Shown here: in pieces, positions 8,843 to 12,838 of the stretch
Position numbering within the stretch: the stretch's first letter is position 1
Layout: each line of letters starts with the position of its first letter
Notes under the pieces: model-generated
What the model was told of the DNA's origin: nothing
The model's input: only the letters and a program-made list of their open reading frames with translations
The model's database searches: none
Position numbers and translations under genes: made by a program
Source: Phoronis ovalis
Taxonomy: Eukaryota > Phoronida > Phoronidae
DNA length: 12,838 bases
Direction: 5' to 3'
Assembly: GCA_028565635.1 (NCBI GenBank)
Contig: JAOXYB010042182.1
Coordinates: 1 to 12,838, forward strand

Positions 8843-9476
8843 GTAAGTGGCATGTTCCAGAAAGTTCATTAATACAATAATTTCTGGCATTCGTTCATTG
8901 GTAGTTGTTTGTAACTTGCTTCTTATTGTTCACAATTTTGCTCTGGACTAGCTGAGACCTCGTAAAACTTAATTTTTCTATCAGTTGAGAAAGTGATATG
9001 AGTATCAGGCCTACCTAACCAGCATAGACTCGAGCTGTCAATCTGCACTCGCGCACCTGTTTCCTACCATTTGTACCCTTTTTCTGAGTTTCGTACTGAA
9101 ATTCCTGCTACTTAAACTGTCATTTCCGCTGAATTGCACAAGTTGCCAAGAACTCGAACAGATTTCCAGAAATCGAGGTCCGAGTCTCCTTAATTTCTGT
9201 TTCAACCTCCGGAAATCTGTTCAAATTCCTGGCAACTTGTGCGAGTCTGCGGAAACGATGGTTTGAGTAGCAGGAATTTCAGTGCAAAACCCAAAACCTG
9301 GTTAATTAGGCCTGAGTATACAATTCCTGTCCAAGTTTTGTAATTGGTCACTCTCTTTATCAACTAATTATGAAGATTTGTTTTTTTGAGTGTTTCGCCC
9401 AAATTAATTTGAGCAAATTAATAATTTATTCACTACAATAATTATAGTATAAATACATGTAAAAGTATTTTTTTAG
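8843..9476 (+). other. Intron 6 (634 bp) carrying a foldback element
   Basis: Intron from gtaagtgg to gtatttttttag. Nearly half of it is the inverted-repeat element at 9006-9314; the rest is plain AT-rich sequence. Confidence 0.75.
9006..9314. mobile_element. Foldback MITE-like element with 5-bp duplication
   Basis: The 309-bp element begins CAGGCCTA and ends TAGGCCTG, a perfect 8-bp terminal inverted repeat. The direct repeat AGTAT lies just outside each end (9001-9005 and 9315-9319), as expected of a target-site duplication. Most of the interior folds back: 9096-9175 pairs with about 9199-9282, for example CTGAAATTCCTGCTACT against its complement at the right and GCACAAGTTGCCA against TGGCAACTTGTGC. 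The left arm has an extra unpaired segment of about 60 nt (9022-9083). It has no coding capacity, so it is a non-autonomous DNA transposon-like element. The superfamily is uncertain. Confidence 0.75.
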
Positions 9477-9542
9477 CAAAAAGCCCCACACCAGAACCAC
9501 CAAGGGAACCAACTCCCGAACCTCCAAAAGAGCCAACACCAG
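9477..9542 (+). CDS. Exon 7: 66-nt PEPPREPTP exon
   Basis: The exon has 66 nt with phase 1 at both ends. The acceptor is gtatttttttag and the donor is CACCAG|gtataa. The translation is Pro completed at the junction, then KSPTPEPPREPTPEPPKEPTP. The PPREPTP and PPKEPTP units echo the exon 2 heptads, and length and phase equal exon 6. It encodes part of the same extended charged polyproline segment and can be skipped in frame. Confidence 0.85.
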
Positions 9543-9931
9543 GTATAATTACACTTAAATTTTTATTGTGTTATTTAACTAATATAATGTGGTTACATTT
9601 ATAATCTAAGAAACTTGTACCAAAATATGGACTCGGTCCAACCTTTGTTTTACTTTTATGAGGAATAAATACTACTAGGCACTTCTGATGTAATAAGACC
9701 GAACACAGACATCCTGTTATTTACATCTTGAAATTTTTTTTTAAATAGTTGTGTTAATTTATAAAGATTAATAAAAAAATTGCTATAAAGTAATTAAGTT
9801 GCTTTCTGAACAGTTGTTTCAGTTTAACTTGTCAAACCAATCCAGGTTTTTGAAATTCATTTACAGTGACAACTATGTTTATTTGATGATATTTAACACT
9901 CATAAATACTTTTGTGGATTTCTTATTTTAG
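9543..9931 (+). other. Intron 7 (389 bp), nothing else seen
   Basis: AT-rich, from gtataa to ttcttattttag. The open frame from 9799 runs across the acceptor into exon 8 but has no conserved content before it. Confidence 0.75.
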
Positions 9932-10098
9932 AACCAGCTCCACCAGTCTTTGATTTAGCTCCTCCATTGCCAGAAATTCCGGTAATACAGAAGAAGAAAC
10001 GAAGAGCGCCTGTTAAGAAAATAAAGAAAACTGTCAAGTTACCACCGCCACCACCACCTCCTCCACCGCCACCAGTTGAACCAGCTGATGATGAACCG
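9932..10098 (+). CDS. Exon 8: basic patch followed by eleven prolines
   Basis: The exon has 167 nt, enters in phase 1 and leaves in phase 0. The acceptor is ttcttattttag and the donor is GAACCG|gtacgt. The translation is Glu completed at the junction, PAPPVFDLAPPLPEIPVIQ, a basic stretch (KKKRRAPVKKIKKTVK), then L, eleven consecutive prolines and VEPADDEP. The basic stretch resembles a nuclear localisation or phospholipid/actin-binding patch. Eleven prolines is the kind of run bound by profilin or EVH1 domains. Both readings are inference. This exon ends the series of phase-1 junctions. Confidence 0.87.
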
Positions 10099-10484
10099 GT
10101 ACGTTTTACAACAATTTTCGTTTTCTAATATCTTTACCAGGTATTTATCATTAGATGTTGCTTTGTGATTCGTGTCATGCAGTGTACTTTGTAAAATGTA
10201 ATATTAAGTTGTTTACCTTAAAATAGAGTATAGTCCAACTTATTTGTTAAACATGCTCAAACGTGTGCATGCAATTACATGAAATAAAAGCATTTGTACA
10301 TGTATACTAAATAAGCTGTTTATTGTCTCTGCCATGCGATAGTGATTGTATGTTATCTTATGAGCCTTGCTGTATATAAATAATTTAACTACAGGAAAAT
10401 GCCCTTATATTTTATTTTTTCATGGCTTCCTACATGTAGGTAACAGTTTTTCACAATCACATATTTTGAATGTTACTTTTGTAG
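10099..10484 (+). other. Intron 8 (386 bp), nothing else seen
   Basis: AT-rich, from gtacgt to gttacttttgtag. No repeat or RNA gene seen. Confidence 0.75.
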
Positions 10485-10682
10485 CTCCTATCTCGAGAAC
10501 CATCAAGTATACCAAGTCCAGAGCCTCTGCCATCGCGAGAACTTTCATTTGATTTTGAAATTGTACGTGAATCGAGTAGCGAGTTTGAACCCTCTGTTGA
10601 CCCAACACCTATTCCTAGTCCCCTTCCATCCCCTTCACCCATCCCACCTCCAATGACTCCAGTAGTAGAAGTTAAAGAGCCG
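10485..10682 (+). CDS. Exon 9: Ser/Pro/Glu-rich exon
   Basis: The exon has 198 nt, 66 codons and phase 0 at both ends. The acceptor is gttacttttgtag and the donor is GAGCCG|gtatgt. It starts LLSREPSSIPSPEPLPSREL, passes through the more complex SFDFEIVRESSSEFEPSVD, and ends in a Pro-rich part (PIPSPLPSPSPIPPPMTP) and VVEVKEP. The FDFEIV segment is one of the few hydrophobic-acidic stretches in the protein and could be a short binding motif. The exon is symmetric and could be skipped in frame. Minus-strand open frames over it are shadows. Confidence 0.85.
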
Positions 10683-11706
10683 GTATGTATGCTTTATATG
10701 TTAACACGTAACATCATTGCAAGTTGACTAAGTAGTTTTATTCGAGTAGTATGGCATGATTCTTGATATTGATTACTTTGATACACGCAATATCACAATT
10801 GCTGACCTTGATGCTTTAAAACTTATTTTCTTGAATCACCACAACATATCTGCAAAAAATAGGACCAAATGCAGAATGTACCAACTGGATGGTGTTTGTA
10901 ACAGACAGTCTCGGTGGTGAATTAAGAAATATCAAAGTTAGATGGCACTATTGGTCGAGTCAAAATTATTGATATCCAGTCTTTGTTAAGTGCTTGAGAA
11001 ATGCTTGCAACAAATGTGATGCTTTTTGCTGCATCCCATGCTTTTATTATCAGAGAATCTTAAACTGGTTTTGTCTCAGCTCTAGTAAATAAGTACATTT
11101 TTAAAACCAACCATTCAAGATTTGCTAATTTCTGTATGCTGTGATTTTTTTGTAATTATTATAAATACTTTTAATTTTTTTTTAGCATAACAATAGGAAA
11201 CGTTTGTTATGTTTGCTCAGTGTGACAGGTTGTGAGGGATTGCTATAATAATTGCATGTTTTAATTTCCCCATCATTTGTGTATTGTTAAACATTGACAA
11301 TATTGATTTGCTATTTTTAATTCCTATTAATTTTTGAAGTTTTTTGTGACATAATTGTGTGAATAGTTACCATATGTGAGAAATGGTAATTTTGAAAATA
11401 CTGTTGCAGAGCGAATTGAGCTGATTGTAACAGGTTTTTTTTGCTCTTTCTTGCACAGTCACAGAATTATATAGCTTTTTCTGTCACACTGTTTGTATTT
11501 GGATATGTTTCCTTTTACCCTAATTTTGTGTAAAAAATAAAATTAAGAACAGAAACTATTATTCTGTTTTTATATCTTTATAATTCGTATTATTTTTAAA
11601 GTGGCACAACAATGAAAAGTATGTAGAACAATAGAAAGTAAGAGAAACTCTTCAATTAACAAGATAAAGTATGATTACATAAGAGTATTTAATTATATTT
11701 TATTAG
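10683..11706 (+). other. Intron 9 (1.0 kb), nothing definite
   Basis: AT-rich intron from gtatgt to ttatattttattag. A short open stretch near 10861-10970 reads somewhat protein-like but has no splice context or proline-rich character and is left uncalled. Confidence 0.7.
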
Positions 11707-11813
11707 ACACCAGAACCTGTGGTGGAACCAGAGCCTGAGCCAGTACCAGAACCTGAGCCTGAGCCTAAGAGGAGAAGACCACCACCTAAAATAATGCCTC
11801 CAAGGAAGAAGAA
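11707..11813 (+). CDS. Exon 10: EP-repeat and strongly basic tail
   Basis: The exon has 107 nt, enters in phase 0 and leaves in phase 2. The acceptor is ttatattttattag and the donor is AAGAA|gtaagta, a near-perfect donor. It encodes TPEPVVEPEPEPVPEPEPEP and then KRRRPPPKIMPPRKKK. The acidic EP run followed by clustered Lys/Arg repeats the charge switch of exon 4. With exon 11 (ERKR) the basic cluster continues and resembles a bipartite nuclear localisation signal, which is inference. If the donor were not used, the frame would hit TAA one codon past the junction, so intron retention would end the protein here. Confidence 0.86.
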
Positions 11814-12579
11814 GTAAGTATAAAATGCAATTATTTATTTTTTTGACTAAAAATAAAATTTCAGTGATTATATGAATGCGTACTGTACAAAGTATTCATT
11901 TCATGATCCTGTTGTATTGAAGTAAATGTAATAATTATGGTTCTCATGGTTTTTTCTGCATTTTCATAAGCAGTGTAGTAGATTTATTGTATACACCATA
12001 GCTGTCAAGTTTCCTGTTCATGAGTCCGAGAATCACTTTGTAGCTCATTTTCTGCAATTGCTTTTAAAGGGCGAGCTGCATATCTGCATATCTAGAAAAA
12101 ATAATATTTTAGAGGGAATATCTATTCCGCATATGTATGAAATAGACATATTGTGGCAATGATTTGTAACTAATCATATCATATTACAATGATTACAATA
12201 TAAAAATATATATTACTCTTAATTCAGCAATAGCATAGTCATGTATTAAAAACCAACACAAAAGTTTTTTGCAATGGCACTTAAATAACTGTTTCAACGT
12301 AACTCCTAACAAAAGAACTTCTTGAACCGACGACCAACTCATCACCGGGGCTATTTATACTCCGCAAGAATCACAAATGAGTTATGCACGCCACCAAGCG
12401 ACATATCACAAAATAACATTGTATGGTATATATAAAGTTTAGCTCGCCCTTTAATAGAAAATTAATTTCTGACTCAAAAATTCTGCAATTAACTTGACAG
12501 GTATGCATATATAAACTCATGATTCCATTGTGTACAAATAACAGATTTCTTATTGTTATGTAATACTATGTTTTTGTAG
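11814..12579 (+). other. Intron 10 (766 bp) carrying a TTAA-flanked element
   Basis: From gtaagta to atgtttttgtag. Half of it is the inverted-repeat element at 12068-12450; nothing else is seen in the remainder. Confidence 0.75.
12068..12450. mobile_element. TTAA-targeting MITE-like element
   Basis: The 383-bp element starts AGGGCGAGCT and ends AGCTCGCCCT, perfect 10-bp terminal inverted repeats. TTAA lies immediately outside both ends (12064-12067 and 12451-12454). TTAA duplication is typical of the piggyBac and Kolobok superfamilies, and the TTAAAGGG start recalls the T2-type MITEs described from frogs. There is no open frame of note, so it is non-autonomous. The right half is more GC-rich than the surrounding intron. 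Confidence 0.8.
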
Positions 12580-12681
12580 AGAGCGCAAGAGAATAGCGAG
12601 TGCCACAGCACCTGTGTCTAAAAAAGAATTGAAGCAAATAGTAAATCCCCTGGACTATCTTGCTAAATATTGCATTATACA
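12580..12681 (+). CDS. Exon 11: start of a non-repetitive region, NPLDYLAKYC motif
   Basis: The exon has 102 nt with phase 2 at both ends. The acceptor is atgtttttgtag and the donor is ATACA|gtaagtc. After Lys completed at the junction it reads ERKRIASATAPVSKKELK, then QIVNPLDYLAKYCII and a Gln or His completed in the next exon. Here the protein leaves the low-complexity mode: the segment from SKKELKQIV onward looks helical and has ordinary composition. The P-L-D-Y-L-A-x-Y core resembles the second helix of DPY-30-type motifs, but a proper first helix is not visible, so this is only a lead. The real globular domain probably continues outside the window. Confidence 0.82.
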
Positions 12682-12838
12682 GTAAGTCTATGTATGGTAG
12701 ACAAAACCTAACTTTTTTAACACCTTTGAATCAGAATGTATCAAATATATTTTACCAATGAATGATAATAGATGAAAATGGACAGAATTTAGCAGAGACG
12801 TTATTTTGCTCTATCTATACTACTAAATCTCGAGTGTC
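12682..12838 (+). other. Intron 11 (5' part)
   Basis: Begins with the strong donor gtaagtc and continues as AT-rich sequence to the window end. No exon seen. Confidence 0.65.

Larger units (their letters stand above)
276..12681 (+). other. Partial multi-exon gene for a proline-rich protein (overall span)
   Basis: Eleven exons with GT-AG borders join into one open frame of 1550 nt with no internal stop. Intron phases from the first donor to the last are 0, 2, 1, 1, 1, 1, 1, 0, 0, 2, 2, and each donor phase matches the next acceptor. The encoded protein is low in complexity and dominated by Pro, Glu, Lys, Thr and Ser. It has no signal peptide, membrane segment or recognisable enzymatic domain within the window. 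Polyproline runs and charged heptads suggest an extended disordered linker or spring that could bind SH3, WW, EVH1 or profilin-type partners; that is inference from composition. Both ends of the gene lie outside. The gene family is not recognised. The exon chain is well supported, the function is not. Confidence 0.85.

Noticed and set aside
10457-10642. Minus-strand frames over exon 9, including a Gly-rich one
   Set aside because: These are antisense shadows of the Pro-rich codons: Pro codons read in reverse give Gly. The same applies to the frame at 7095-7385.
10934-10950. Second AGATGGCAC-type CTCF half match in intron 9
   Set aside because: Only the core matches; the 5' half of the consensus is missing.
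10861-10970. Short protein-like stretch in intron 9
   Set aside because: About 36 codons read as ordinary protein before a stop, but there is no convincing acceptor/donor pair, no proline-rich character and no match I recognise.

Overview
The window is animal-type nuclear DNA. It is AT-rich and non-coding for most of its length, with short GC-richer coding islands bounded by clear GT-AG splice sites. The islands join in one continuous reading frame on the + strand. I see no bacterial-style genes, rRNA, tRNA or CRISPR. Intron sizes (about 0.2 to 2.9 kb), base composition, two small DNA-transposon-like elements and a sequence matching the bilaterian CTCF consensus suit an invertebrate metazoan. 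I cannot name the species.

All convincing coding sequence belongs to the middle of a single multi-exon gene that enters from the left and leaves to the right. No start codon, promoter or final stop of the main transcript is visible. Eleven exons chain without a frame break: 276-377, 3127-3338, 3568-3623, 4035-4223, 7103-7387, 8777-8842, 9477-9542, 9932-10098, 10485-10682, 11707-11813 and 12580-12681. Together they give 1550 nt, or 516 codons plus 2 nt. The protein is extremely rich in Pro, Glu, Lys, Thr and Ser, with PPPREPT heptads, PPKSPEV decads, EP runs, two polyproline stretches and several basic patches. It is almost certainly disordered or polyproline-helical until exon 11, which begins a more ordinary sequence with the motif NPLDYLAKYC. 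I do not recognise the family and give no gene symbol.

The most interesting part is the 2.9-kb interval between exons 4 and 5. It holds a long open exon (5124-6463, open onward to a stop at 6669) coding for a different kind of sequence: an array of TPD/SPD motifs, then a basic region. Its splice phases (2 in, 1 out) equal those of exons 3 and 4 taken together. It can therefore replace that pair in frame, but it cannot follow exon 4. Right after it lies a 33-nt acidic mini-exon (6730-6762) that is in frame with every neighbour and, if its donor is not used, reaches a stop at 6804-6806. This looks like a switch region between isoforms.

Layout: 1-275 intron; exon 1; a 2.7-kb intron without genes; exons 2-4 (3127-4223); the switch region (4224-7102); exon 5; a 1.4-kb intron with a CTCF-like site at 8003-8016; exons 6 and 7, both 66 nt, separated by an intron carrying a foldback element (9006-9314); exons 8 and 9; a 1.0-kb intron; exon 10; an intron carrying a 383-bp TTAA-flanked element (12068-12450); exon 11; and the start of the next intron.
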